Origin: Deltaproteobacteria bacterium
Lineage (GTDB): Bacteria > Desulfobacterota > DSM-4660 > Desulfatiglandales > HGW-15
Reading direction: 5' to 3'
DNA: 24,361 nt
NCBI GenBank assembly: GCA_016932235.1
Contig: JAFGDF010000123.1
Coordinates: forward strand, 1-24,361
The notes below the pieces were generated by a model. It made no database searches and was not told the origin of the DNA. It saw only the letters and a program-made list of their open reading frames with translations. Below, piece after piece: positions 5,508-12,694 of this stretch. Both the position numbers and the translations under genes were made by a program. Within the stretch, counting starts at the first letter, position 1. The number at the start of each line of letters is the position of its first letter.

Positions 5508-6425
5508 ATGAAAATAACCATCATAGGGGCAACAGGCGCGATTGGAGCTCCGACTGCCTTTTATCTTGCGGTCAGAGCTCTTGCGGACGAGATAGTCATG
5601 ATAGGCGGGAAGAGACAAAATGTTCTCAGGCAGCATGTCATGGACATCAGCACAGCGGTCTCAAATCAGGGTGTCATGGTACGGGCAGGGACCTATGAGG
5701 ACATGGAAGGGTCGCAGATAATTATTAACGCTGCCGGCGCTCATGTGGACGGAGCAGCGGGAAGAACGGCCATGTTGACTGAAAACATTCCTTTTATTAA
5801 GGAACTGGCCCGAAAAATAAGAGAATTCTGTCCTGATTCCATAATCATAACCGCGACCAATCCTGTCGGGCCCCTGAACTACGCGACCTTTCTGGCAGGC
5901 CGGTTTGAGCGCAGGCAGGTGATAGGGTATTCGTTAAATGACACCCTTCGATTTCGGGAGCTTGTGGCCAAAGCTTTCGGGATCAAGGTCGATCGGGTTG
6001 AAGGGTGTGTTATCGGTGAGCATGGCCCTACCCAGGTGCTGCTTTTCAGCTCCGTCCTGATCGACGGCAGCCCCGTATCAATCGAGGACAAGGTCAAAGC
6101 TGATATACGCGCCGAGGCCCCTGATATTATCAGGCAATTTCAGGCCCTGGGCGTCAATCGAACGGCGGGCTGGACATGCGCGGTCGGCCTGGGATCGTTT
6201 GTGAGGGCGATTGTGACTGACAGCGGTGATATGCTTCCCTGTTCCCTGGTGCTGGATGGCGAATACGGACAGAAGGGTCTGAGCATGACGGTTCCCGCCA
6301 GGATAGGAAGGCAGGGTGTGAAAGAGATTATTGAGCAGGACCTGGCCCCGGATGAGAAAGAAGGGTTAAAGATTTCAATCGATAAGCTGAAGGCTGAAAT
6401 GAGGATTGTCGAAGAGCTCATATAA
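5508..6425 (+). CDS. Malate/lactate dehydrogenase family protein with unusual substrate loop
   Basis: A 305-residue NAD-dependent 2-hydroxyacid dehydrogenase of the LDH/MDH superfamily, expected to be cytosolic. The Rossmann turn is GATGAIG (7-13). Catalytic features are present: NPVG (118-121), Asp145 and Arg148 in NDTLRFR, and His172 in GEHGPT. Arg86 matches the second substrate arginine. The position that is Arg in malate enzymes and Gln in lactate enzymes (fifth in the AGxxRKPGxxR loop) is Val80 in AGAHVDGAAGR, so neither substrate can be assigned. The start ATG follows AGGAGA, which also encodes the last codons of the truncated toxin. A strong hairpin overlaps the stop codon. Confidence 0.82.
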   Translation: MKITIIGATGAIGAPTAFYLAVRALADEIVMIGGKRQNVLRQHVMDISTAVSNQGVMVRAGTYEDMEGSQIIINAAGAHVDGAAGRTAMLTENIPFIKELARKIREFCPDSIIITATNPVGPLNYATFLAGRFERRQVIGYSLNDTLRFRELVAKAFGIKVDRVEGCVIGEHGPTQVLLFSSVLIDGSPVSIEDKVKADIRAEAPDIIRQFQALGVNRTAGWTCAVGLGSFVRAIVTDSGDMLPCSLVLDGEYGQKGLSMTVPARIGRQGVKEIIEQDLAPDEKEGLKISIDKLKAEMRIVEELI

Positions 6426-6456
6426 CAGAATGCCGGACGAAGTCCGGTATTCTGTT
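6424..6456. terminator. Bidirectional hairpin between convergent genes
   Basis: AACAGAATGCCGGAC pairs with GTCCGGTATTCTGTT around a GAA loop (one mismatch). It overlaps the stop codons of both the dehydrogenase and the Trm112-like gene. It probably ends both transcripts. The core CCGGAC-GAA-GTCCGG belongs to the palindrome family seen elsewhere in this window. Confidence 0.75.
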
Positions 6457-6625
6457 ATTCCAGGGGCCTTGCCTCCTCGATGAGCATGATCGGGATATCG
6501 TCCTTGATCTCATACATTAACTTGCAGTTGTCGCAGATGAGACCGTCTTCAGAATCATTCAGGTGGATATCTCCTTTGCATTTCGGGCATGCGAGAATAT
6601 CAAGCAATTCTTTGCTGATTGTCAT
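6455..6625 (-). CDS. Trm112-like zinc-ribbon protein (YcaR family)
   Basis: A 56-residue protein too short for many gene finders. It begins MTISKELLDILACPKCKGDI and carries two CxxC pairs (CPKC at about 13-16, CDNC at about 31-34) followed by YEIKDDIPIMLIEEA. This is the Trm112/YcaR (UPF0434) pattern, a small zinc-binding fold usually acting as a partner protein. Family members often lie in LPS gene clusters, here directly behind waaC. The ribosome site AAGGAGGT lies between the waaC stop and this ATG, 13 bases apart, so it is the last gene of the operon. The stop is inside the bidirectional hairpin. Confidence 0.85.
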   Translation of the reverse strand: MTISKELLDILACPKCKGDIHLNDSEDGLICDNCKLMYEIKDDIPIMLIEEARPLE

Positions 6626-6637
6626 AAATACCTCCTT

Positions 6638-7720
6638 TTAAATCTTGTTGGGATCATGCCGGACAAAGTCAGGCAGGCTACTAAGTTCCCTCCTAATCGC
6701 TTCCAGAATCCTGTCATTTGTCAGATGATTACATAATTTTTTTTCACATCTCCTCTTAAAACAGGGTCCGCAATGAGGAGAAATCTGGACCAGATGATCC
6801 CGTTCTCTCATCGGGCCCGAATATTTCGATGAAGATGGGCCATAATAGGAGACCGTGGGTGTATTGACAGCGCTGGCGGCATGAACGGTGCCTGTGTCAG
6901 GTCCTATAACAAGGCGAGACTTTCTAAGTATCTCAATAAAGACATCAATCGGCAGGTCTCCGATATCCTTCGCCCCATTTTTAATAAATTTTTGAATCCT
7001 GCCGACTCTTTTCTTTTCATTTTCACCGGACCATGAAAGAACAGGTATAACCCCGAAGCTCTCTACGCATTTATAAAAATCAGCGATTAGCCTTTCATCC
7101 AGAAGTTTTGTCTGCCAGCCGCCGCCGGCCGTGATAATTGCAAAATCGGCGGATTTCAGATTTTTCTCATACAGGATCTTATCCGCTTTCTCGGAGGCGA
7201 CAGGATTAACGGGTAGATATGGAAAAACAGGCCGCTGTATTTTCAAACAGAGACTCTTTTCAACAAGTGTCAGGATCTGATCAACGACATTTACGTTCGG
7301 CACGGAAAAGGTCTTATCCAGAAGGAGGACGCTATGTTTCTCTCTGCATATCCTGCTTTCCTTTGAGAAGCCGATCCTTGAAACACCTCTTGCCATTCGT
7401 GCGATCACGGCGCTCCTTATCAGGCAATTGATATCCAGTATAAGGTCATATCTTTGTTTTCTCAATTTCCTTAAAAATTTTGATATCTCCCTCCAGGTGC
7501 GAATCTTGGTGAGAGAGTGCCTCCATTCTTTCGTGCTTACCGTTATTACTTGATTTATAGCCGGGTTACCCGAGATCAAAGGACTCCATTGTTTTTCTAT
7601 CACCCAGTGAAGTTCGACTTTCTTATTATAGGCCTTTGAATATTCTTTAAAACACTCAATAAGCGGCAGGGAATGAATAATGTCCCCGAACGCGCTAAGC
7701 TTGATGATTAGAACACGCAA
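6638..7720 (-). CDS. waaC: LPS heptosyltransferase I-like GT9 glycosyltransferase
   Basis: A 360-residue GT-B fold enzyme that should transfer L-glycero-D-manno-heptose from its ADP donor to Kdo-lipid A at the inner membrane. The N-terminus RVLIIKLSAFGDIIHSLP is the GT9 signature. The donor-site region reads RLVIGPDTGTVHAASAVNTP then TVSYYGPS. A Cys-rich tail (CGPCFKRRCEKKLC) follows. I chose a TTG start at 7720 because GAGGAAAAGG lies just upstream and 10 bases separate it from the gmhB stop; the frame stays open further upstream inside gmhB but that part is not GT9-like. The last 14 codons (SSLPDFVRHDPNKI) lie in a copy of the palindromic repeat. Assignment as WaaC rather than another heptosyltransferase rests on likeness and position. 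Confidence 0.85.
   Translation of the reverse strand: MRVLIIKLSAFGDIIHSLPLIECFKEYSKAYNKKVELHWVIEKQWSPLISGNPAINQVITVSTKEWRHSLTKIRTWREISKFLRKLRKQRYDLILDINCLIRSAVIARMARGVSRIGFSKESRICREKHSVLLLDKTFSVPNVNVVDQILTLVEKSLCLKIQRPVFPYLPVNPVASEKADKILYEKNLKSADFAIITAGGGWQTKLLDERLIADFYKCVESFGVIPVLSWSGENEKKRVGRIQKFIKNGAKDIGDLPIDVFIEILRKSRLVIGPDTGTVHAASAVNTPTVSYYGPSSSKYSGPMRERDHLVQISPHCGPCFKRRCEKKLCNHLTNDRILEAIRRELSSLPDFVRHDPNKI
6657..6683. repeat. Palindrome-family copy inside the waaC 3' end
   Basis: On the minus strand TAGTAGCCTG followed by CCTGACTTTGTCCGGC. The first ten bases equal the tip of the inverted-repeat element next to lpxC (15226-15217), and the rest folds as GCC-GAC-TTT-GTC-GGC. It is translated as the C-terminal tail of the heptosyltransferase. 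Confidence 0.5.
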
Positions 7721-7730
7721 TGCCTTTTCC

Positions 7731-8324
7731 TCATAGAATAGAACCTTCAGGTTTTTCGATTTCAATAATCCAGCGCACCGCATCCAGGAGGTCGTCTGCG
7801 ATATGCTGTGGTTCCACGGCGCTCGACGGCAGAAGATGTTTTATCTCGCCGAGGCCGTAACCGGTCTTTACCATCACCCCTTTTATTTTGCAGCGCTGCG
7901 CGAATACCATATCCGAAATAGTATCCCCGATCATATATGATCCGGTTATATCGATATCAAATAATTCGCGGGCCTGATCTAGAAGCCCTGTCCCGGGTTT
8001 TCTGCAATCACACTCGATGCAATATTTGTTCAGGGAACCTCGCGGATAGTGAGGGCAGAAAAAGATGCCGTCAATAAAAGCGCCGGATTCTTTTAAAGAT
8101 TCTTTCAGCCTCTCATGCACTTCTTCCACCAGCGTGATAGGGAAGTACCCTCTGGCTACGCCGGATTGATTGGAGAGGATAATGGCATAAAAATTGTTTT
8201 CGTTCAAAATCCTTATGGCTTCAGGGACGCCGGGAAGAATTTTAAAACGGCTGATGTGGTTTATATATCCCATCTGTTCGTTAACAGTCCCGTCACGATC
8301 AAGAAAAACCGCCGGTTTTTTCAA
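7731..8324 (-). CDS. gmhB: D,D-heptose 1,7-bisphosphate phosphatase (HAD family)
   Basis: A 197-residue HAD phosphatase of the histidinol-phosphatase/GmhB type. It should remove the 7-phosphate of D-glycero-D-manno-heptose 1,7-bisphosphate in the cytosol, on the way to ADP-heptose. Motif I is DRDGTVN with nucleophile Asp9 and Asp11; motif II is SNQSGVARG; the zinc loop has CPHYPRG and CIECDCRKP; motif IV is GDTISD. The length fits the family. The start is TTG, supported by AGGAGG seven bases upstream, and overlaps the waaF stop as TTGA. It lies between the two heptosyltransferases that use its pathway's product. Confidence 0.9.
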   Translation of the reverse strand: MKKPAVFLDRDGTVNEQMGYINHISRFKILPGVPEAIRILNENNFYAIILSNQSGVARGYFPITLVEEVHERLKESLKESGAFIDGIFFCPHYPRGSLNKYCIECDCRKPGTGLLDQARELFDIDITGSYMIGDTISDMVFAQRCKIKGVMVKTGYGLGEIKHLLPSSAVEPQHIADDLLDAVRWIIEIEKPEGSIL

Positions 8325-9382
8325 TATGATTCCTCCTTTAATATCTCAAGTTCCTTCCAGATATCATCGGGACGAATACCCAGCATGCACTGAAAATCTT
8401 TTGGACATTCCTGTTTAAAACAAGGCGCACAGTCAGTCTCACGCCTTACTACCTTTGCCTTACGGCTTAATGGACCCGTGGCGATGTGATCTGTAGATCC
8501 GAATATCGCAACCGTCGGGACATCCATTGAGGCAGCGACATGCATAAGCCCGGAGTCGTTGGTCACAAAAAAACTGCACATTTTTAGAATCGCGGCCGCC
8601 TGCATGAGATCCGTACTACCGCATATATTCAAGGGAGCGTTCTTCATGGCTTTGGCCACGGAATTACAGATCTCCCGTTCGCTTTTGCTGCCGAAAATGA
8701 TCACACGGGCGCCCCACCTGTCAGCGGCATAATCACCGATAGCGGCAAAATTTTCAGCGGGCCATCTTTTGGCAGGCCCGTAGATGGCGCCCGGGCTCAA
8801 ACCGACCAGCAGGTCATCCTTATCTATACCTCTGGATCGGAGCATTGACATTGCGATTTCAAGGTGTGCCTTTCCCACTGTAATGAGGGGATCTCTTCTG
8901 ATTGCGGTCCAGCCCATGGCCCTGAGGATCAGGAGATAATATTCCACTTCATGTGATCCTGTCTTGAATAATTTTTTATTTACCGGGTGGGTCAAGAGAA
9001 AACCCCTTCCGTCGGTATTGTAGCCCACCCTGTATCTGATATTTCCAAGATGGGCGAGCAGAGCAGCCTCGAAGGCGTTCTGAAAAAGCACGGCAAGGTC
9101 GAAATTCATCATTCGAATCATCCTGGCAGTTCTTAAAAACTCCATGAGGCGTGAAGGCCATCCGTTGCCCTTCCCGAAAGGAATGACCTGGTCAACAGCA
9201 GGGTGATCTTCAAGAATGGGCGAAACCCATGGCCGGGCAAGCACAACGATTCTGCTTTCAGGAAAATTTTCCCTGACCGCATCAAAGGCGGGAAGGGACA
9301 TCACCATGTCCCCGACCCAGTTTGTCGCGCGTATCAATATCCTTCGTATTCTTGATCTGTCAATAGGTTCTCTGTCAAACAT
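8321..9382 (-). CDS. waaF: LPS heptosyltransferase II-like GT9 glycosyltransferase
   Basis: A 353-residue GT9 enzyme, the usual length of WaaF, predicted to add the second heptose to the LPS inner core. The N-terminal motif is RRILIRATNWVGDMVMSLPA, typical of WaaF. The acceptor/donor cleft includes LSPGAIYGPAKRWPAENFA and the C-terminal donor motif VTNDSGLMHVAASMDVPTVA with FGSTD. A Cys-rich tail (CAPCFKQECPKDFQC) ends the protein. The ATG at 9382 follows the acyltransferase stop by 3 bases and has only a weak ribosome site, which suggests translational coupling. Its stop overlaps the TTG start of gmhB. Confidence 0.92.
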   Translation of the reverse strand: MFDREPIDRSRIRRILIRATNWVGDMVMSLPAFDAVRENFPESRIVVLARPWVSPILEDHPAVDQVIPFGKGNGWPSRLMEFLRTARMIRMMNFDLAVLFQNAFEAALLAHLGNIRYRVGYNTDGRGFLLTHPVNKKLFKTGSHEVEYYLLILRAMGWTAIRRDPLITVGKAHLEIAMSMLRSRGIDKDDLLVGLSPGAIYGPAKRWPAENFAAIGDYAADRWGARVIIFGSKSEREICNSVAKAMKNAPLNICGSTDLMQAAAILKMCSFFVTNDSGLMHVAASMDVPTVAIFGSTDHIATGPLSRKAKVVRRETDCAPCFKQECPKDFQCMLGIRPDDIWKELEILKEESY

Positions 9383-9385
9383 AGT

Positions 9386-10285
9386 TCAGGAAGCATAAAA
9401 GTTATCAGGGAGCCGGCAATAGGGCCTTGTTTTCCACCTCATATGGAACCAGAACCAGTGGTCAGGATATTTCCTTACATATTCCTCAATCGCGGCAGTA
9501 AATTTTGATGTGTTTTCTTCCACATCTCTAATCTTGTCTTTCGATCTTTCAAGCTTTATTTCCTTTCCGAATATTATGCAGTAACGACCGTCCTTCTGCC
9601 TTACGGAAAAGGCCGGAATTACGGGAGCGCCTGTCTTGAGAGCGAGAAGGGCCAGGCCTTTATTGGTGCAGGCTTTTTTCCCAAGATAATCAACAAATAC
9701 CCCATCGTACCAGTCCACATTCTGGTCTAAAAGGATCCCCACCATTCTTTTTTGCCTGATTGCCATTAGAATTTTTCTCATACCTTTCATCTTGGGGATT
9801 ATTTCGGCTCCGAATCTCGATCTGATAATCGTCATGATATTTTCCAGGGGTTTAAAATCAAAGGGCCTGGCAACAACTGAGAGCCGCGCGAAACGGAGTG
9901 AAACCGCCGCGTTCATTAATTCCCAGTTACCAAAATGACCCGTGAGGATGAAAACCCCTTTTCCTTTTTTTATGGCGCTGCTGAGATTATGCTCATTCCT
10001 GAAAAAGAGATATTTTTCCAGGTTCCCGTGATTAAGCCTCAAAATATGAGGAACTTCGAAAAACATCATTCCAAAATGAGAAAAGATTCTCCATTCCAGT
10101 TTTTTTAGCTCTGCGTTGGTAAAAGAACTGCCCAAGGCTTCTCGAAGATTATTTATTAGGACTTTTTTTCTTTTAAAAGGTATGAATAGAAATGCTGTCC
10201 CCAGCATCTTTCCCATGAACCTCCCGATGCTGATGGGGATATTAGACATAAGCCCAAACAGAAATAACAGCGCTTTATCAAGCAT
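9386..10285 (-). CDS. lpxL: Lipid A late acyltransferase (LpxL/HtrB family)
   Basis: A 299-residue membrane-associated acyltransferase that adds a secondary fatty acid to Kdo-lipid A. An N-terminal hydrophobic helix (about 1-35) anchors it. The catalytic HX4(D/E) motif is HFGNWE with His117 and Glu122, preceded by GVFILTG. ARPFDFKPLENI, GILLDQNVDWYDGVFVDYLG and PDHWFWFHMRWKTRP are typical of the family. The length matches LpxL. The ATG at 10285 overlaps the lpxK stop by 8 bases. Only one late acyltransferase is seen here; which acyl chain and position it uses cannot be told. Confidence 0.9.
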   Translation of the reverse strand: MLDKALLFLFGLMSNIPISIGRFMGKMLGTAFLFIPFKRKKVLINNLREALGSSFTNAELKKLEWRIFSHFGMMFFEVPHILRLNHGNLEKYLFFRNEHNLSSAIKKGKGVFILTGHFGNWELMNAAVSLRFARLSVVARPFDFKPLENIMTIIRSRFGAEIIPKMKGMRKILMAIRQKRMVGILLDQNVDWYDGVFVDYLGKKACTNKGLALLALKTGAPVIPAFSVRQKDGRYCIIFGKEIKLERSKDKIRDVEENTSKFTAAIEEYVRKYPDHWFWFHMRWKTRPYCRLPDNFYAS

Positions 10286-11360
10286 TATATGTTTCCTTTA
10301 TTTTTTTTATCATGCCAAAGAAAACGTCATCATTGCCGAGAAGGCTAAACCTGATGGAAAGATAGGCAACCCCGGGATATCCCCGGGCTATTTTTTCAAC
10401 CCTGCCCCAATCCTTTTCAGTTGTTACAATACAGTCCGCCCCAAGCCTGTCAACCTTTTCATACAGATCCTTGAACTCATCTGTGGTAAAAGGATGATGA
10501 TCTCTGAAGGACTTGAAATAAAGGACTTCTGATTCAAGATCCAGCAATGCTTTTCTAAAATCGATGGGTTTGGCAATACCAGCGAAGGCGACAATACGCC
10601 GATTTTTTAAATAGCCAGGATTAAAGATCCCGTCATCATTAGGGAATACTAACTTGTCTGGAATATGCCTGCTCTTGAAAACAGGCTTATCAATAACCCC
10701 CCCCTGTATAAAGTCGAAAACATTTTGGGTGCCTGCTCCTTCAGGCCACCTGGTAAGGATGATGGCATCCGCCCTTTTAAGACATTTAATAGGTTCCCTG
10801 AGAGGCCCCAATGGTAGGAGTCGGCCGTTACCCACTGGATTGCTGCTATCCATCAATAGCAGATCCAGGTCTCTATCTAATAATATGTATTGATATCCGT
10901 CATCAAGAACAAAAAAATCAGATCCGAATTTTCTGTTTGCATAAAGGCCGGCTTTATAACGATTTTTTGACACAACCACAGGGATATTGTTAAGCCTTTT
11001 TGCCAAAAGAAAAGGTTCATCTCCGGCTTCTTCCGGTCCGGCAAATATTTCATTCCCATCAGTTACCTCAAGTATCTCCTGTTTATATCGCCCGCCGTAT
11101 CCCCTTGAAAGAATGGCCGTCCTGTAGCCCTCTGCGCATGCCCACTCTGCGATCATAAGAACTGCAGGTGTTTTCCCTGTTCCTCCCACAGTGAGGTTCC
11201 CGACACTTATTACAAATCCCGGGAGAGAATTTTTTCGCCTGTGTTTGAAGATCACAGACCTGATCTCCATGGCCAGCCTGTACAGAACAGAAAAAAAGGC
11301 CAGAATGAATTTCATCACAGAATAAGATTCTGTGTTATGGACACGGGACCAGTCAATCAT
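10278..11360 (-). CDS. lpxK: Tetraacyldisaccharide 4'-kinase
   Basis: A 360-residue inner-membrane P-loop kinase that phosphorylates the 4' position of the lipid A disaccharide, giving lipid IVA. An N-terminal hydrophobic segment (about 14-32) is followed by the Walker A SVGNLTVGGTGKT (about 52-64), LSRGYGG, GDEPFLLAKR, a DDGYQ motif typical of LpxK, and GNGRLLPLGPLREP. I chose the ATG at 11360, one base after the waaA stop. A GTG at 11393 inside waaA would add 11 residues, and neither start has a clear ribosome site, so coupling to waaA is likely. Confidence 0.92.
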   Translation of the reverse strand: MIDWSRVHNTESYSVMKFILAFFSVLYRLAMEIRSVIFKHRRKNSLPGFVISVGNLTVGGTGKTPAVLMIAEWACAEGYRTAILSRGYGGRYKQEILEVTDGNEIFAGPEEAGDEPFLLAKRLNNIPVVVSKNRYKAGLYANRKFGSDFFVLDDGYQYILLDRDLDLLLMDSSNPVGNGRLLPLGPLREPIKCLKRADAIILTRWPEGAGTQNVFDFIQGGVIDKPVFKSRHIPDKLVFPNDDGIFNPGYLKNRRIVAFAGIAKPIDFRKALLDLESEVLYFKSFRDHHPFTTDEFKDLYEKVDRLGADCIVTTEKDWGRVEKIARGYPGVAYLSIRFSLLGNDDVFFGMIKKIKETYNA

Positions 11361-11361
11361 C

Positions 11362-12636
11362 TCAAATATGACTTTCAATGTATTCAAGAACACGATTTAA
11401 GGCCCCCTTATTCGTGTTTGCAAATTTCAGGGCCATCCTCCCTATTCTATCGGACCTGTTTTTGTCTTTCAGGAGCCCTTTCATCATATTATACAGTGAT
11501 TCGCCATCACGGACCCTTATCCCGCCACCCGCCTCAATCAGCATCTCTGCCATCTGCACAAAATTATAGGTATGTGGGCCGAACAACACGGGCCTGCCAA
11601 AACTTGCGGGTTCAATGAGGTTGTGCCCGCCTAATGGTACAAGGCTTCCTCCGACAAAACTGATTTCCGCCAGACCATAGATTACTCCCAACTCTCCTAT
11701 AGAATCAAGGATAAGAAATTTTGCATCCCCTTTTGCTCTCTTTTGATCAGATCTCTGAGAAGATTTGATGCCCTTAATCCTGCATAACCGGGAGATCTCT
11801 CCTGCTGTTTCAGGATTTCTGGGAGCCAGGATAAGATAAAGCTCGGGAAAAGATGATAGAAGCCTTTTATAGACATCGATTATGATCTCATATTCACCCG
11901 GGTGACAACTTCCGGCTACCCATATCCTGGCTTCTTGCCTGAAATTGAGAATTTGAAGCCAGCGCATTCTATCCTTATTTCGTATGGTTTTCCATGGCAT
12001 ATCAAATTTTATGTTGCCTGATGTAATTACTTTTTCGGCAGGGACACCGATATCAGTGAGTCGTTTTCTGTCAAGGTCTGACTGCATGAGGCAGATGTCA
12101 AGAGCGCTTAAAAGCTTTTTTGATAAAAAGCGATATCTTTTATAGGCATTGTAAGTGCGAGGAGATATACGGCCATTTATGAGGAATATTTTACATCCAC
12201 GTTTTTTAAGGCAGTGGATAAGACCCGGCCAGATATCCGATTCCACAAGGATGAAGATCTCGGGATCGATGTATCGGGTGATCCTTCTTATGGACCACCA
12301 GAAGTCCAGGGGCATGGGTATGAGTGATTCTTTATTATCACCAAGGTTTTCGCCGGCGATTTTTATGCCCTGCGCCGTCTTGACACTGAATAGGATATCC
12401 CTGGAAGGATGGGATTCTTTAATAGCCCGGTATACCGGCAATGCAGAGATAACCTCTCCAACTGAAAGCGCGTGGATCCATATGCTTTTTCTTTTAGGCT
12501 GTTGGCAAGGCAAACGCAGACATAATCTATCGGATAACCTAATTTTCCTTCCCAGAGGGAACAGAGGCAATAGGATTATTAATGTCAAGGTCCAGAAAAA
12601 ATTATATGAAAATAGAAGAATATTAACCAGCTTCAC
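11362..12636 (-). CDS. waaA: 3-deoxy-D-manno-octulosonate (Kdo) transferase
   Basis: A 424-residue GT30 enzyme that transfers Kdo from CMP-Kdo to lipid IVA at the inner membrane. One N-terminal membrane anchor (about 5-28) is followed by IWIHALSVGEVISALPV, where the Glu of SVGE is the catalytic base, and PMPLDFWWSIRRI, LVESDIWPGLI and GRISPRTYNAYKRY. The CMP-sugar half includes AGSCHPGEYEII, LAPRNPE and FVGGSLVPLGGHNLIEPASF. The start is GTG with a weak GGTGG upstream. It lies 58 bases behind the kinase gene and directly ahead of lpxK. Mono- or bifunctionality cannot be read from sequence. Confidence 0.93.
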   Translation of the reverse strand: MKLVNILLFSYNFFWTLTLIILLPLFPLGRKIRLSDRLCLRLPCQQPKRKSIWIHALSVGEVISALPVYRAIKESHPSRDILFSVKTAQGIKIAGENLGDNKESLIPMPLDFWWSIRRITRYIDPEIFILVESDIWPGLIHCLKKRGCKIFLINGRISPRTYNAYKRYRFLSKKLLSALDICLMQSDLDRKRLTDIGVPAEKVITSGNIKFDMPWKTIRNKDRMRWLQILNFRQEARIWVAGSCHPGEYEIIIDVYKRLLSSFPELYLILAPRNPETAGEISRLCRIKGIKSSQRSDQKRAKGDAKFLILDSIGELGVIYGLAEISFVGGSLVPLGGHNLIEPASFGRPVLFGPHTYNFVQMAEMLIEAGGGIRVRDGESLYNMMKGLLKDKNRSDRIGRMALKFANTNKGALNRVLEYIESHI

Positions 12637-12694
12637 TCAAACCACCAGAAGAATAATGGACCTGAAAAAATATTGCCCACACGAAAATCAATCT

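Noticed and set aside
5504..5698. Extension of the toxin-like ORF into the dehydrogenase gene
   Set aside because: It is an out-of-frame reading of the dehydrogenase with Cys/His/Arg-rich sequence and no family likeness.
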